Shown: positions 54,260 to 63,268 of the stretch, piece after piece
How positions within the stretch are numbered: the stretch's first letter is position 1
Layout: each line of letters starts with the position of its first letter
Assembly (NCBI RefSeq): GCF_017498545.1
Contig: NZ_CP071793.1
Span: 5,729,001 to 5,793,000, forward strand
DNA from: Sulfidibacter corallicola
GTDB lineage: Bacteria; Acidobacteriota; Holophagae; Acanthopleuribacterales; Acanthopleuribacteraceae
Reading direction: 5' to 3'
Length of the DNA: 64,000 nt
Made by a program: the position numbers and the translations under genes
Notes under the pieces: generated by a model
Database searches by the model: none
What the model was told of the DNA's origin: nothing
The model's input: only the letters and a program-made list of their open reading frames with translations

Positions 54260-55636
54260 ATGGAGCCGAATGCCAAGATTTTTCTCGTAGAAGATGAACC
54301 GGTGGTTCAGGACGTTCTCAAGCGCTTGTTCCGCCCTTTGGGCTACAAGGTCAAAACGGCGGATCGCGGCGATGAAGCCCTCGTCGAACTGGAAAGTGGG
54401 CAAATCTTCGACTTGATCATTACCGACCTCAACCTGCCGGGCGTTTCCGGGCTGGAGGTGGCCGAACGGGCCCGCGACTTGTGCCCCGACGTTCCGGTCA
54501 TCGTCATCACCGCCTATGCCTCGGTCGACTCGGCTGTCGGAGCGATGAAAGCGGGGGCTTTCGATTACCTGACCAAGCCCTTCAACAACGACCAGGTCCT
54601 GCTGGTGGTCAAAAAGGCCATCGAAAAGCGGCGTCTGGTCGAAGAGAACCGGCAACTGCGTCGCGAATTGGATTCACGCTACGGTTTCGAAAACCTGGTC
54701 GGCAACTCGGAGCCGATCATCGAGGTGTTCGACCTGGTGCGCCAGGCGGCCCCGGCGACCGCCACGATTCTCATTCGCGGCGAGTCCGGGACGGGCAAGG
54801 AATTGATCGCGCGCGCCGTGCACCACAACAGTCCGCGTCGCGACAAACCGTTCGTGGCCCTCAACGCGGGCAGCATTCCCAGCGATTTGCTGGAGAGCCA
54901 GCTCTTCGGGCACGTCAAGGGTGCCTTCACCGGTGCCGTGAGCGAAAAGAAGGGGTTGTTCGAGCTGGCCGACACGGGCACCCTGTTCCTCGACGAGGTG
55001 GGCAACATCAGCCTGGAAATCCAGGCCAAGCTGCTGCGCGTACTGCAGGAAAAAGAATTCATGCCCGTGGGGTCGACCGAGACGGTTCGGGTCGACGTGC
55101 GCCTGGTCTGTGCCACCAACGCCGATCTCGAGAAAATGATCACCGATGGCAAGTTCCGCGAAGATCTGTACTACCGGCTCAACGTCATCGAGGTTCACAT
55201 GCCCAGCTTGCGGGAGCGCGTCGGCGATATTCCACTGCTGGTCGACTATTTCATCCGGAAGTTCGAGAAAGAGAACAACAAGGCGATCGCCAAGGTGGAG
55301 CCGGATTTCGTGGCCGCCCTGGAGGCCTATCCCTGGCCCGGCAACGTGCGTGAGCTGGAGAACCTGATGGAGCGGGCCGTGGTGCTGTCGCGCGAGGGCA
55401 ACATCGATACCGCCTTGCTGCCACAGAGCTTCCACAAACGTCAGGAGACGGTTCCCGACAACTTCCCGGATCTGGAGGAAGACATCAACTTCCACGAACA
55501 GATCCAGGCCTACGAGCGAGCTCTGATTCTAAAAGCGTTGAAGAAAGCCGACAACGTGCAGAAGAAGGCGGCCGGGCTTTTGGGCTTGAAAACGACCACC
55601 TTCAGCGAAATGATGAAGCGCCACAAACTGCGGTAG
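54260..55636 (+). CDS. NtrC-type sigma-54-dependent response regulator
   Basis: The 458-residue protein has a receiver domain (LVEDEPVVQDVL, phosphoacceptor Asp56 in LIITDLNLPGVSG, Lys near 105 in DYLTKPF), a sigma-54 AAA+ domain with RGESGTGKELIA (Walker A, near 175), the loop GAFTGAVSEKKG that contacts sigma-54, LFLDEVGNI (Walker B) and PWPGNVRELENLMERAVVL, and a C-terminal Fis-type HTH (KKAAGLLGLKTTTFSEMMKR). Fully intact. The 400-base-upstream kinase gene is the natural partner. Targets would be sigma-54 promoters elsewhere. Confidence 0.93.
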   Translation: MEPNAKIFLVEDEPVVQDVLKRLFRPLGYKVKTADRGDEALVELESGQIFDLIITDLNLPGVSGLEVAERARDLCPDVPVIVITAYASVDSAVGAMKAGAFDYLTKPFNNDQVLLVVKKAIEKRRLVEENRQLRRELDSRYGFENLVGNSEPIIEVFDLVRQAAPATATILIRGESGTGKELIARAVHHNSPRRDKPFVALNAGSIPSDLLESQLFGHVKGAFTGAVSEKKGLFELADTGTLFLDEVGNISLEIQAKLLRVLQEKEFMPVGSTETVRVDVRLVCATNADLEKMITDGKFREDLYYRLNVIEVHMPSLRERVGDIPLLVDYFIRKFEKENNKAIAKVEPDFVAALEAYPWPGNVRELENLMERAVVLSREGNIDTALLPQSFHKRQETVPDNFPDLEEDINFHEQIQAYERALILKALKKADNVQKKAAGLLGLKTTTFSEMMKRHKLR

Positions 55637-55641
55637 TCCTG

Positions 55642-55666
55642 GAGACGGCGCGTGCGCCGTCTCTTT
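55642..55666. terminator. Bidirectional terminator between convergent genes
   Basis: Perfect 10-bp arms GAGACGGCGC and GCGCCGTCTC close a hairpin (55642-55663) with TTT on the plus side, immediately after the regulator stop and next to the stop of the minus-strand gene. Confidence 0.75.
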
Positions 55667-56054
55667 AGAAATCGATCAGGGTGACTTTCTCCGCGATGGG
55701 CAAACTGGTGGGGTAGGTGGTGACCAGCAGGTCGATTTCGACCGGGATGTCGATCCACATGTCGATGACCGGGTTGCCGTATTCGTCGATTTCCCGCGTC
55801 AGGTCCACGGCATCGATCGGCAATTCCATGCCCATGCTCTTGCTGGCGTCCAGAATTTCTTTTTTCAGTTCGGGGGCCTTCTTGTTCATTCCGTCCCGGA
55901 TGATTTTCTGGGCCTCTTTCTCGAAGTTTCGGCGAAACTCGAGCGCTTGGTAGTTTCGGTAGAAGGTGTAAAAGAAGATGGTCGTCACCAAAATCGTGAC
56001 GATCAACCCGACGATACCCTTCGATTTCTTTTCTTCCTCTCCCCAACGCGACAT
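55665..56054 (-). CDS. Single-pass membrane protein of unknown function
   Basis: The 129-residue protein starts MSRWGEEEKKSKGIVGLIVT, has one helix (GIVGLIVTILVTTIFFYTFY), a charged coiled stretch (EFRRNFEKEAQKIIRDGMNK) and a C-terminal beta-like part (VIDMWIDIPVEIDLLVTTYP). I start at 56054, four bases after AAGGAAG; an ATG 15 bases upstream is possible. The C-terminal part would be periplasmic. I do not recognise the family. It shares the divergent promoter space with the phosphoesterase gene. Confidence 0.6.
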   Translation of the reverse strand: MSRWGEEEKKSKGIVGLIVTILVTTIFFYTFYRNYQALEFRRNFEKEAQKIIRDGMNKKAPELKKEILDASKSMGMELPIDAVDLTREIDEYGNPVIDMWIDIPVEIDLLVTTYPTSLPIAEKVTLIDF

Positions 56055-56201
56055 GGCTTCCTTCCTCATTCCCCAATCTGCTAGATTGGAATGCATTGTC
56101 GAATCTTCAACTGGGTTTTGAAAGATCCGCAAACCTGGTGAGATTCTTGATTCGAGTATAGATTTGATTCCCACGACAAGTCAAAAACGAATGGTGAATA
56201 C

Positions 56202-56921
56202 TTGATTCTCGTAACCGATGCCCACGTGAGCCTTGCCAACCGCAATCACGAAGAGTTCTTCGAGATGCTTGACCACTTGGCGACCCTGTCGGAGGACGTC
56301 GTATTCCTCGGCGATATCTTCGACCTGTGGATCGGCCTGCCCGGTTACCAGGATGGCATTCACGCGCGCTTCCTGGCGTGGTGCCGCGAGCAGAAGGCCG
56401 TGAGAATGGTGGGCTTGGTGGAGGGCAACCACGAATTCTTCGTGGCCGAACGCCACGGCGGCAACTTTTCCTGGTGCGAGAAGGCCGAGCGCCAGGTGGC
56501 CGAAGGGCGCGTCCTGTGCGTGCACGGCGACCTGATCAATCGCCACGACCTCAACTACTTGCGCTTTCGCAAGGTGAGCAAGAGCGCGATCGTCAAGACC
56601 CTGGTTCGATTTCTCCCCGGCGGTCGTTGGTTGGTGCAGCGCCTCAAGAAGGATCTCAAGAAGACCAACAAGGCCTTTCGCATCAGTCTGCCGCGCGACG
56701 AAGTGGATCGTTTTGCCGCGGAACGATTGGTCGGCGATGTGGAGCGTATTTTCGTAGGGCATTTCCATCAGGAGTATTCGGTCTCTCCGCGGCCGGGCAC
56801 CGCGCTCCACATTTTGCCGGATTGGTTTGCGACGCGAAAAGTGGCCCATTACGACCCCAGACGTGGTAGCCTAACGTGCGTGCCGTGGCGACAGTTGACC
56901 ATGCTGGAATCCGGCACCTGA
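56202..56921 (+). CDS. Calcineurin-like metallophosphoesterase, LpxH-type
   Basis: The 239-residue protein shows the metal-ligand motifs of LpxH/UDP-2,3-diacylglucosamine diphosphatase: VTDAHVS near 5, FLGDIFDLW near 36-44, EGNHEFFV near 75, CVHGDLIN near 107 and VGHFHQEY near 190. LpxH cleaves the pyrophosphate of UDP-2,3-diacylglucosamine in lipid A synthesis; this protein could be that enzyme or a relative. The start is a TTG (MILVTDAH); no in-frame ATG or GTG lies upstream that avoids a stop. It is a single gene. Confidence 0.78.
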   Translation: MILVTDAHVSLANRNHEEFFEMLDHLATLSEDVVFLGDIFDLWIGLPGYQDGIHARFLAWCREQKAVRMVGLVEGNHEFFVAERHGGNFSWCEKAERQVAEGRVLCVHGDLINRHDLNYLRFRKVSKSAIVKTLVRFLPGGRWLVQRLKKDLKKTNKAFRISLPRDEVDRFAAERLVGDVERIFVGHFHQEYSVSPRPGTALHILPDWFATRKVAHYDPRRGSLTCVPWRQLTMLESGT

Positions 56922-57115
56922 TCTTCCGCTCGTCAGTTCGTTTGTGACCGGAATTTCGACCTATTCGTAGGGGCCGCCTGGTCGTTTTCGACCTAAACGA
57001 AATTGCCCCTGTGCCTTCCGGGCTCTCGATCTTGTTTTGCGGAAAAAAGTTACTGGGCGCCCCGTGCCGAGATGGCGCTTTCTGCGAGCGAAAACCCTTA
57101 ATTCCCTTAGTTTAG

Positions 57116-57145
57116 TTGACACCTCGAGAGTCTTTGTGCTACTTT
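57116..57145 (+). promoter_or_regulatory. Candidate promoter of the ATP synthase operon
   Basis: TTGACA (57116-57121) and TACTTT (57140-57145) are 18 bp apart and lie about 70 bases before the atpF' start, in a AT-richer stretch of the 295-base space that follows the phosphoesterase gene. It is the best -35 box seen there. Confidence 0.5.
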
Positions 57146-57215
57146 GCTTGGCGTTTTTGAGGGGTTTGTCCGGTACAGGAAATGGTCAGAAAAAATAGCG
57201 GGATGAGTTCTTTTC

Positions 57216-57674
57216 ATGGAAGAGATATTAAATAGTTTGCCCGGTCCGATGCAGGTCAACGTCACGTCGTTGGTCATCGCTGCCATCTTTTTAGTTCTCA
57301 TCGTCGTTCTCAACAATTTGATTTTCAAGCCCATCGTCGAAAAGTTGGACGAGCGGGCCCGCCGTATCAAGGACGGCGCCGAGGCGAAGAAAAGTGCGGA
57401 CAAGACCGTCGAGGAAAGCTTGGCCGCATTGAACAACGCCCGTGTTGAGGCACGACGCGAAGCGCAGAACAAGAGATTAGAAATCCTCAAGGAGTCCGAA
57501 ATGGCTCGAGAAGTTATCATTACCAGCGCCAAGGAAAAAGCGCTGGGTATGGTTCAAGCTGCCGCCACCGAGCTGGATCAGCAGGTGGAAAAAGCCAAAT
57601 CCACCTTGCGAGAAGAAACCAAAGGGATGGCCGACCAGATCGTGGCCTCGGTTTTGTCTCGCTCTGTTTCCTGA
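57216..57674 (+). CDS. ATP synthase subunit b' (second peripheral-stalk b type)
   Basis: The 152-residue protein has an N-terminal membrane helix (VTSLVIAAIFLVLIVVLNNL) followed by a long charged coiled coil (LDERARRIKDGAEAKKSADK and onwards), the layout of b and b' subunits of the F1Fo peripheral stalk. It is the first gene of the operon and is followed by a second b-type gene, so the stalk is probably a b-b' heterodimer as in photosynthetic and some other bacteria. Its ribosome site is GGGATGAG. Confidence 0.9.
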   Translation: MEEILNSLPGPMQVNVTSLVIAAIFLVLIVVLNNLIFKPIVEKLDERARRIKDGAEAKKSADKTVEESLAALNNARVEARREAQNKRLEILKESEMAREVIITSAKEKALGMVQAAATELDQQVEKAKSTLREETKGMADQIVASVLSRSVS

Positions 57675-57770
57675 TCCTTGGTTTTCCCTGTGTAACGGGA
57701 TCTGAGTTCGGGCTTTTTCAAAGCCCCTTTCCCTACCGATCGATTTAAGACGTTTTAGGGTCGTGCTTCA

Positions 57771-58349
57771 ATGAAACGAGTTATCGTGCTTCGAACAATC
57801 TTGGTATGTCTCTGTCTCGGCTTGCCGGTAATGGCTGCCGGAGGCGGTGGTCACGACGGTGGTCACCATTTCGACTGGGCCCATTTCGCCGCGCAGACGG
57901 TGAACACGCTGATCTTTTTCGGCACCCTGGCCTACCTGCTGAACAAGCCGATCAAGGAGTTTTTCTCCAATCGCAGGAAGCAGATTCAAGAGGCCTTGGA
58001 ACTCGCGGAGAAAAGCCGCGTGGATGCCAAGCGCGCTCTGGATGAAATCGAACAAATGAAAGCGGCACTCGCTGACGAATTGGCCCAGATCGAGAGCCAG
58101 GCGCACGAGGATGCGGAATTCGAGAAAAAGAAAATCGCGGCCGAGGCGGAGCAGGAAGCTGCTCGGCTCATGGAGCAGGCCAAGGCCGACGTGGAGCACC
58201 TGCGTCGGGAATCGGTGACCAAGCTGAAGGCCTTCCTCACCGACCTGGCCATGGCCGAAGCCGAAAAGGTCATTTCGACCTCGATCACCGACGCCGACCG
58301 CAAGAAGTTGTTCGCCGAATTTACCAACAGTCTGGGAGCGAAATCATGA
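57771..58349 (+). CDS. atpF: ATP synthase subunit b
   Basis: The 192-residue protein has an apparent signal peptide (IVLRTILVCLCLGLPVMAAG) before a glycine/histidine-rich patch, then the membrane helix (FAAQTVNTLIFFGTLAYLLN) and the usual coil (FFSNRRKQIQEALELAEKSR). A cleavable leader on subunit b is seen in several bacteria. It ends with a four-base ATGA overlap with atpH. It forms the second stalk strand with the b' product. Confidence 0.93.
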   Translation: MKRVIVLRTILVCLCLGLPVMAAGGGGHDGGHHFDWAHFAAQTVNTLIFFGTLAYLLNKPIKEFFSNRRKQIQEALELAEKSRVDAKRALDEIEQMKAALADELAQIESQAHEDAEFEKKKIAAEAEQEAARLMEQAKADVEHLRRESVTKLKAFLTDLAMAEAEKVISTSITDADRKKLFAEFTNSLGAKS

Positions 58350-58888
58350 GTGCCGCCAGAGTCGCCGCGCGTTACGCGAAGGCGTTTGTCGATGCGCTCA
58401 GCGATCAGAACCGCCTGGGTGATGCCGAGTCTTTTCTGGAATTTTGCGAAGTGGTTGACGGAAACGGCCAATTGCGCCGCCTTTTCGCCAACTACGCCGT
58501 ATCTCCTCGCATCAAAACGGGCGTGGTCGATGCGCTGGCCAAAAAGTTGAGCCTGTCGGGATTGTCGTTGACCTTCCTCCAGCTCCTCGTCAAGAAACGC
58601 CGTCTTGATATTCTTTCCGAGTTACGCGTCGCCGTGAACGAGAATGTCAATCGCAAGTTAAATATTCAACCCGTGAAATTGGTGACCGCCGCATCGCCCT
58701 CCGCCGAGGAAGTTCAGGCGTTCAGCCAGGGCATGGGCGCCCGTTTGGGTTGTGAAGTCAAAGTGGAATCCAGAGTCGATGCGTCCCTTCTCGGTGGTGC
58801 CATCGCCCAGGTGGGCAGTGTCGTGTACGACGGCAGCGTACGTGGTCGGCTCGACAGGCTGCGCCAGGAATTAATTAAGGAGAAATAA
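58346..58888 (+). CDS. atpH: ATP synthase subunit delta
   Basis: The 180-residue protein starts MSAARVAARYAKAFVDALSD, the OSCP/delta signature, and closes with SLLGGAIAQVGSVVYDGSVR and GRLDRLRQELI, the conserved C-terminal part. It holds the peripheral stalk to the top of F1. Start codon overlaps atpF stop. Confidence 0.95.
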   Translation: MSAARVAARYAKAFVDALSDQNRLGDAESFLEFCEVVDGNGQLRRLFANYAVSPRIKTGVVDALAKKLSLSGLSLTFLQLLVKKRRLDILSELRVAVNENVNRKLNIQPVKLVTAASPSAEEVQAFSQGMGARLGCEVKVESRVDASLLGGAIAQVGSVVYDGSVRGRLDRLRQELIKEK

Positions 58889-58893
58889 TCGAG

Positions 58894-60414
58894 ATGGATA
58901 TCAGAGCGGAAGAGATCAGCAAGATTATTAGGGATCAGATCGCCGGTTACGAATCTGATGTCGATGTGGCCGAAGTCGGTACCGTCGTCGCCGTAGGTGA
59001 TGGTATTGCCCGCGTTTACGGTTTGGAAAAAGCCATGGCTGGTGAGTTGCTCGATTTTCCCCATGGCGTGGTAGGCATGGTACTCAACCTCGAAGAGGAC
59101 AACGTCGGTGTCGTTCTCTTCGGTGGTGGCAGCAAGATCCGCGAGGGTGACACGGTCAAGCGTACCAAGCGCCTCGCCTCGGTCCCGGTCGGTCAGGCCA
59201 TGGTCGGTCGCGTCGTCGATCCGCTGGGCAACGCCATCGACGGCAAGGGCCCCATCCAGAACGACGGGTTCAACCCCATCGAGCGCATCGCACCCGGCAT
59301 CATCGCCCGTAAGTCGGTTCACGAGCCGATGCAGACCGGCCTCAAGGCCGTCGACGCGATGATTCCCATCGGCCGCGGCCAGCGCGAGTTGATCATCGGC
59401 GACCGTCAGACCGGCAAGACCGCCATCGCGCTGGACACCATCATCAACCAAAAAGAGACCGGCGTCATCTGCATCTACGTCGCCATCGGCCAGAAGCGCT
59501 CCACCGTCGCCCAGGTCGTGAGCAAGCTGGAACAGAACGATGCCATGAAGCACACCATCGTGGTTTCCGCGACCGCTTCCGAGCCGGCCCCGTTGCTCTT
59601 CCTCGCACCCTATTCCGGTTGCGCCATGGGCGAGTATTTCATGGACCGCGGTGGTCACGTGCTCATCATCTACGATGATTTGTCCAAGCAGGCGGCCTCC
59701 TACCGCGAGCTCTCCTTGCTGCTGCGTCGTCCGCCGGGCCGCGAAGCCTATCCCGGTGACGTTTTCTACCTGCACTCCCGGTTGTTGGAGCGCGCCGCCA
59801 AGTTGAACGACGACGAGGGCGGTGGTTCGATGACCGCACTGCCGATCATCGAAACCCAGGCCGGCGACGTTTCCGCCTACATCCCGACCAACGTGATTTC
59901 GATTACCGACGGTCAGATCTACCTCGAGGCCGACCTGTTCAACTCCGGTCAGCGCCCCGCCGTCAACGTCGGTATCTCGGTATCCCGCGTCGGTGGTGCC
60001 GCCCAGACCAAGGGTGTGAAGAAGCTTTCCGGTACCCTGCGTCTCGACCTGGCCCAGTACCGCGAACTGGCGGCGTTCGCCCAGTTCGGTTCCGACCTGG
60101 ACAAGGCGACCCAGGCCCAGTTGGCACGCGGTCAGCGCATGACCGAACTGCTGAAGCAGGAACAGTACGTGCCGCTCGCCGTCGAAAAGATGATCTGCAT
60201 CCTCTACGTGGGCGCCAAAGGCTTCCTCGACGACATCGAAGTGACCGACATTCGGCGCTTCGAGACCCAGTTCTACGACTTCATGGAAGCCCACCACGCC
60301 GACTTGCTCAAAACGATTGCGGACAAGAAAGCCTTCGACGGTGACATCGAGAAGGACTTGACCTCCGCGATCAACGCCTTCAAAGAGCAATTCAAGGCGG
60401 AAGCAGGAGTTTAA
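58894..60414 (+). CDS. atpA: ATP synthase subunit alpha
   Basis: The 506-residue protein has the usual alpha start (MDIRAEEISKIIRDQIAGYE), the P-loop GDRQTGKTAIALD near 169 and the family signature PAVNVGISVSRVGGAAQTK. It forms the catalytic hexamer with beta; its own nucleotide site is non-catalytic. It follows atpH by five bases and shows the codon bias of a strongly expressed gene. Confidence 0.97.
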   Translation: MDIRAEEISKIIRDQIAGYESDVDVAEVGTVVAVGDGIARVYGLEKAMAGELLDFPHGVVGMVLNLEEDNVGVVLFGGGSKIREGDTVKRTKRLASVPVGQAMVGRVVDPLGNAIDGKGPIQNDGFNPIERIAPGIIARKSVHEPMQTGLKAVDAMIPIGRGQRELIIGDRQTGKTAIALDTIINQKETGVICIYVAIGQKRSTVAQVVSKLEQNDAMKHTIVVSATASEPAPLLFLAPYSGCAMGEYFMDRGGHVLIIYDDLSKQAASYRELSLLLRRPPGREAYPGDVFYLHSRLLERAAKLNDDEGGGSMTALPIIETQAGDVSAYIPTNVISITDGQIYLEADLFNSGQRPAVNVGISVSRVGGAAQTKGVKKLSGTLRLDLAQYRELAAFAQFGSDLDKATQAQLARGQRMTELLKQEQYVPLAVEKMICILYVGAKGFLDDIEVTDIRRFETQFYDFMEAHHADLLKTIADKKAFDGDIEKDLTSAINAFKEQFKAEAGV

Positions 60415-60416
60415 CC

Positions 60417-61274
60417 ATGCCAAACCTGCTCGACATCCGTCGCCGGATCAAAAGTACCAAGAACACGCAGCAGATCACCAAGGCCATGAAAATGGTTTCG
60501 GCGTCGCGCCTGCGTCGGACCTCGGAACGCGCCATGAACGCCAGGCCTTATGCCGACCGCATCGCCGACGTGCATGCCTCGGTTCTGGCGCGGATGCCGG
60601 AGCTCGACTCGCCCTTGTACAACCAGCGCCAGGGCAAGACGCTGATCCTGGTGTTGGCCGGCGACAAGGGACTCTGTGGGGCGTTCAACAGCAATATCTT
60701 CAAGGCCGTCAGCAACCTCCTGGAACGCGAGGGCCAAGATCGCTGTGCCGTGGTCGCGATCGGCAAGAAGGCCGCCTCCTATTTCCGCAAGCATCCGGCC
60801 GACGTTCTCGAATCCTACGAAGACGTGTTCCGCAACGTGACCTTTTCACTTGCGGAAGAGATCTCGCGCAACGCGATTCAAATGTTCACCGAGGGTGGAT
60901 ATGGCAAGGTGATCCTGCTCTTCAACAAATTCAAGAACGTCCTGGTCCAGGAAGTGATCGAACAGCAACTCTTGCCGTTGACCGCCGTGGCGCAGGACGA
61001 TCTGGAGGAAATGCCCGGGGTGGAACACCTCGCGGAACCCTCGCTGGATGCCATCCTTGCGGATCTCGCGCCCCAGGTCGTGATGACCCAGGTGTTTCAG
61101 GCCCTGTTGGAATCTTGTGCGGCGGAGCATGCGGCACGCATGACCGCGATGGATGCCGCCACCAACAACGCCAAGGAAATGATCGGCAAGCTTACGCTTG
61201 AAATGAACAAAGCACGTCAGGCCGCGATTACCAAAGAGTTGATTGAGGTCGTCAGCGGTGCCGCCGCACTTTAA
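60417..61274 (+). CDS. atpG: ATP synthase subunit gamma
   Basis: The 285-residue protein starts MPNLLDIRRRIKSTKNTQQI, then TKAMKMVSASRLRR, and has LAGDKGLCGAFNSN, the conserved front of gamma, and ends with KEMIGKLTLEMNKARQAAIT followed by KELIEVVSGAAAL. It is the rotating central shaft. The gap to atpA is two bases, so translation is probably coupled. Confidence 0.97.
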   Translation: MPNLLDIRRRIKSTKNTQQITKAMKMVSASRLRRTSERAMNARPYADRIADVHASVLARMPELDSPLYNQRQGKTLILVLAGDKGLCGAFNSNIFKAVSNLLEREGQDRCAVVAIGKKAASYFRKHPADVLESYEDVFRNVTFSLAEEISRNAIQMFTEGGYGKVILLFNKFKNVLVQEVIEQQLLPLTAVAQDDLEEMPGVEHLAEPSLDAILADLAPQVVMTQVFQALLESCAAEHAARMTAMDAATNNAKEMIGKLTLEMNKARQAAITKELIEVVSGAAAL

Positions 61275-61317
61275 TCGGCGGTAGCCGGGTTGGTTTTAAT
61301 CTCAAGGAGTAACTTCA

Positions 61318-62727
61318 ATGAATAAAGGGAAAGTCGTTCAGATCGTAGGACCGGTTCTCGACGTGGCGTTCGAAGAGCAGTTGCCCGAAATCTTGAACGC
61401 CGTCGTCATCGACTACAAAGCGGAAGGTTCCACCGACGAGCCGGTCCGCATTACGGCCGAGGTGGCGCAACACCTCGGTGAGAACAAAGTTCGCTGTATC
61501 TCCATGCAGCCTACCGACGGTTTGATTCGCGGTGTCGAGGCCATCGATACCGGCCAGCCCATCAGCGTTCCCGTCGGATCGGAAATCCTGGGTCGCATTC
61601 TGAACGTCGTCGGCGATCCCGTCGACGAGGCCGGCCCCGTCAAGTCCAAAGACCGCTGGCCGATCCACCGCGAAGCGCCCGCCTACGAAGAACAGTCCAC
61701 CCGTTTGGAAATGTTCGAAACCGGTATCAAGGTCATCGACCTGCTGGAGCCCTACATGAAGGGCGGTAAGACCGGTCTCTTCGGCGGTGCCGGTGTCGGC
61801 AAGACCGTTCTGATCATGGAGCTCATCAACAACATCGCCAAGCAACACAGTGGTTACTCCGTGTTTGCCGGTGTTGGGGAACGTACTCGTGAGGGTAACG
61901 ACCTGTTCCACGAAATGAAGGACTCCGGCGTTTTGAACCAGACCGCCCTGATCTACGGTCAGATGACCGAGCCCCCGGGCGCCCGTGCACGGGTTGCGCT
62001 CAGCGGCCTGACCGCCGCCGAGTACTTCCGCGACACCGAAGGCAAGGACGTCCTGCTGTTCGTCGACAACATCTTCCGCTTCACGCAGGCCGGTTCCGAG
62101 GTGTCTGCACTGCTGGGTCGTATGCCTTCGGCCGTTGGTTACCAGCCCACGCTGGCCACCGAGATGGGTGAACTCCAGGAACGGATCACCTCCACCAAGA
62201 AGGGATCCATCACCTCCGTTCAGGCCATCTACGTACCCGCCGACGACTACACCGACCCCGCGCCCGCGACCACCTTCGCTCACTTGGACGCGACCACCAA
62301 CCTTTCGCGCCAAATCGCGGAACTCGGGATCTACCCGGCCGTCGACCCGCTGGCCTCCAGCTCGCGGATTCTCGACCCCCATATCCTGGGTGAAGAGCAC
62401 TACAACGTCGCGCGTCAGGTGAAGCAGGTTCTCCAGAAATACAAGGACTTGCAGGACATCATCGCGATTCTCGGCATCGAGGAACTCTCCGAGGAAGACC
62501 GGCTCACCGTTGCCCGCGCGCGTAAAATCCAGCGCTTCCTCTCGCAGCCGTTCTTCGTGGCCACGGTATTCACCGGTATGGAAGGGAAGTACGTCAAGCT
62601 GGAAGACACCATTCGCGGTTTCAAGGAAATCGTCGAAGGCCAGCACGACGACCTGCCCGAAGCCGCCTTCTACATGGTCGGTACGATCGAAGAAGCCATC
62701 GAAAAAGCCAAGAAACTGGCCGATTGA
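61318..62727 (+). CDS. atpD: ATP synthase subunit beta
   Basis: The 469-residue protein begins MNKGKVVQIVGPVLDVAFEE, has the catalytic P-loop FGGAGVGKTVLIME near 157, the GERTREGNDL segment and the signature PAVDPLASSSRIL. It carries the catalytic sites that make ATP. AAGGAG lies about 12 bases before the start. Confidence 0.98.
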   Translation: MNKGKVVQIVGPVLDVAFEEQLPEILNAVVIDYKAEGSTDEPVRITAEVAQHLGENKVRCISMQPTDGLIRGVEAIDTGQPISVPVGSEILGRILNVVGDPVDEAGPVKSKDRWPIHREAPAYEEQSTRLEMFETGIKVIDLLEPYMKGGKTGLFGGAGVGKTVLIMELINNIAKQHSGYSVFAGVGERTREGNDLFHEMKDSGVLNQTALIYGQMTEPPGARARVALSGLTAAEYFRDTEGKDVLLFVDNIFRFTQAGSEVSALLGRMPSAVGYQPTLATEMGELQERITSTKKGSITSVQAIYVPADDYTDPAPATTFAHLDATTNLSRQIAELGIYPAVDPLASSSRILDPHILGEEHYNVARQVKQVLQKYKDLQDIIAILGIEELSEEDRLTVARARKIQRFLSQPFFVATVFTGMEGKYVKLEDTIRGFKEIVEGQHDDLPEAAFYMVGTIEEAIEKAKKLAD

Positions 62728-62756
62728 TCGGCTCACCGAGAATGGGATAACCAATT

Positions 62757-63149
62757 ATGGAATTACAAGTTCTCACTCCGGAAAAGAAAGCGTTGGAAGA
62801 AGACGTCGCGTCGGTGTACCTGCAGGGTAGCCAGGGGCGTCTGGGCATTCTGCCCCAGCACACCTCCTTCCTTTCCAAGCTCGATTTCGGCGTTCTCGAA
62901 TACGAAAAGGACGGCTCCAAGAAGCAGCTCCTCTGTGGTTCGGGATTGATCGAAGTGATGGAAAACAAGGTCATCGTCCTGGTGCGCAGTGCGGAAACCC
63001 CCGACGACGTCGATGTGGAACGCGCCAAGGACGCCTTGCAGCGGGCCAAGTCCCGGCTGGGTTCCAAGGACAAGGACGTCGATCTGGATCGGGCCCACGA
63101 AGCTCAGCTCCGCGCCATTCAACGATTGAAATTCTTGGGCAAGCTCTAA
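62757..63149 (+). CDS. atpC: ATP synthase subunit epsilon
   Basis: The 130-residue protein starts MELQVLTPEKKALEEDVASV and has GRLGILPQHTSFLSKLDFGV, the beta-sandwich of epsilon, then a C-terminal helical hairpin (ERAKDALQRAKSRL) that can inhibit the enzyme. It is the last gene before a strong terminator. Confidence 0.95.
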   Translation: MELQVLTPEKKALEEDVASVYLQGSQGRLGILPQHTSFLSKLDFGVLEYEKDGSKKQLLCGSGLIEVMENKVIVLVRSAETPDDVDVERAKDALQRAKSRLGSKDKDVDLDRAHEAQLRAIQRLKFLGKL

Positions 63150-63172
63150 AGAGCCTTTCCCTTCACCGCATG

Positions 63173-63203
63173 AAAAAGCAGGTCCTCGTGACCTGCTTTT
63201 TTT
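63173..63203 (+). terminator. Terminator of the ATP synthase operon
   Basis: AAAAAGCAGGTC and GACCTGCTTTTT form a 12-bp stem around CTCGT, followed by two more T: a complete bidirectional Rho-independent terminator 23 bases after atpC. Confidence 0.92.
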
Positions 63204-63268
63204 CTATCCGGCCGGATGTCGGCCGAAGGGTGAGGGGGGCGAGAGGGCGCGATTGTCGGAGGGACCAG

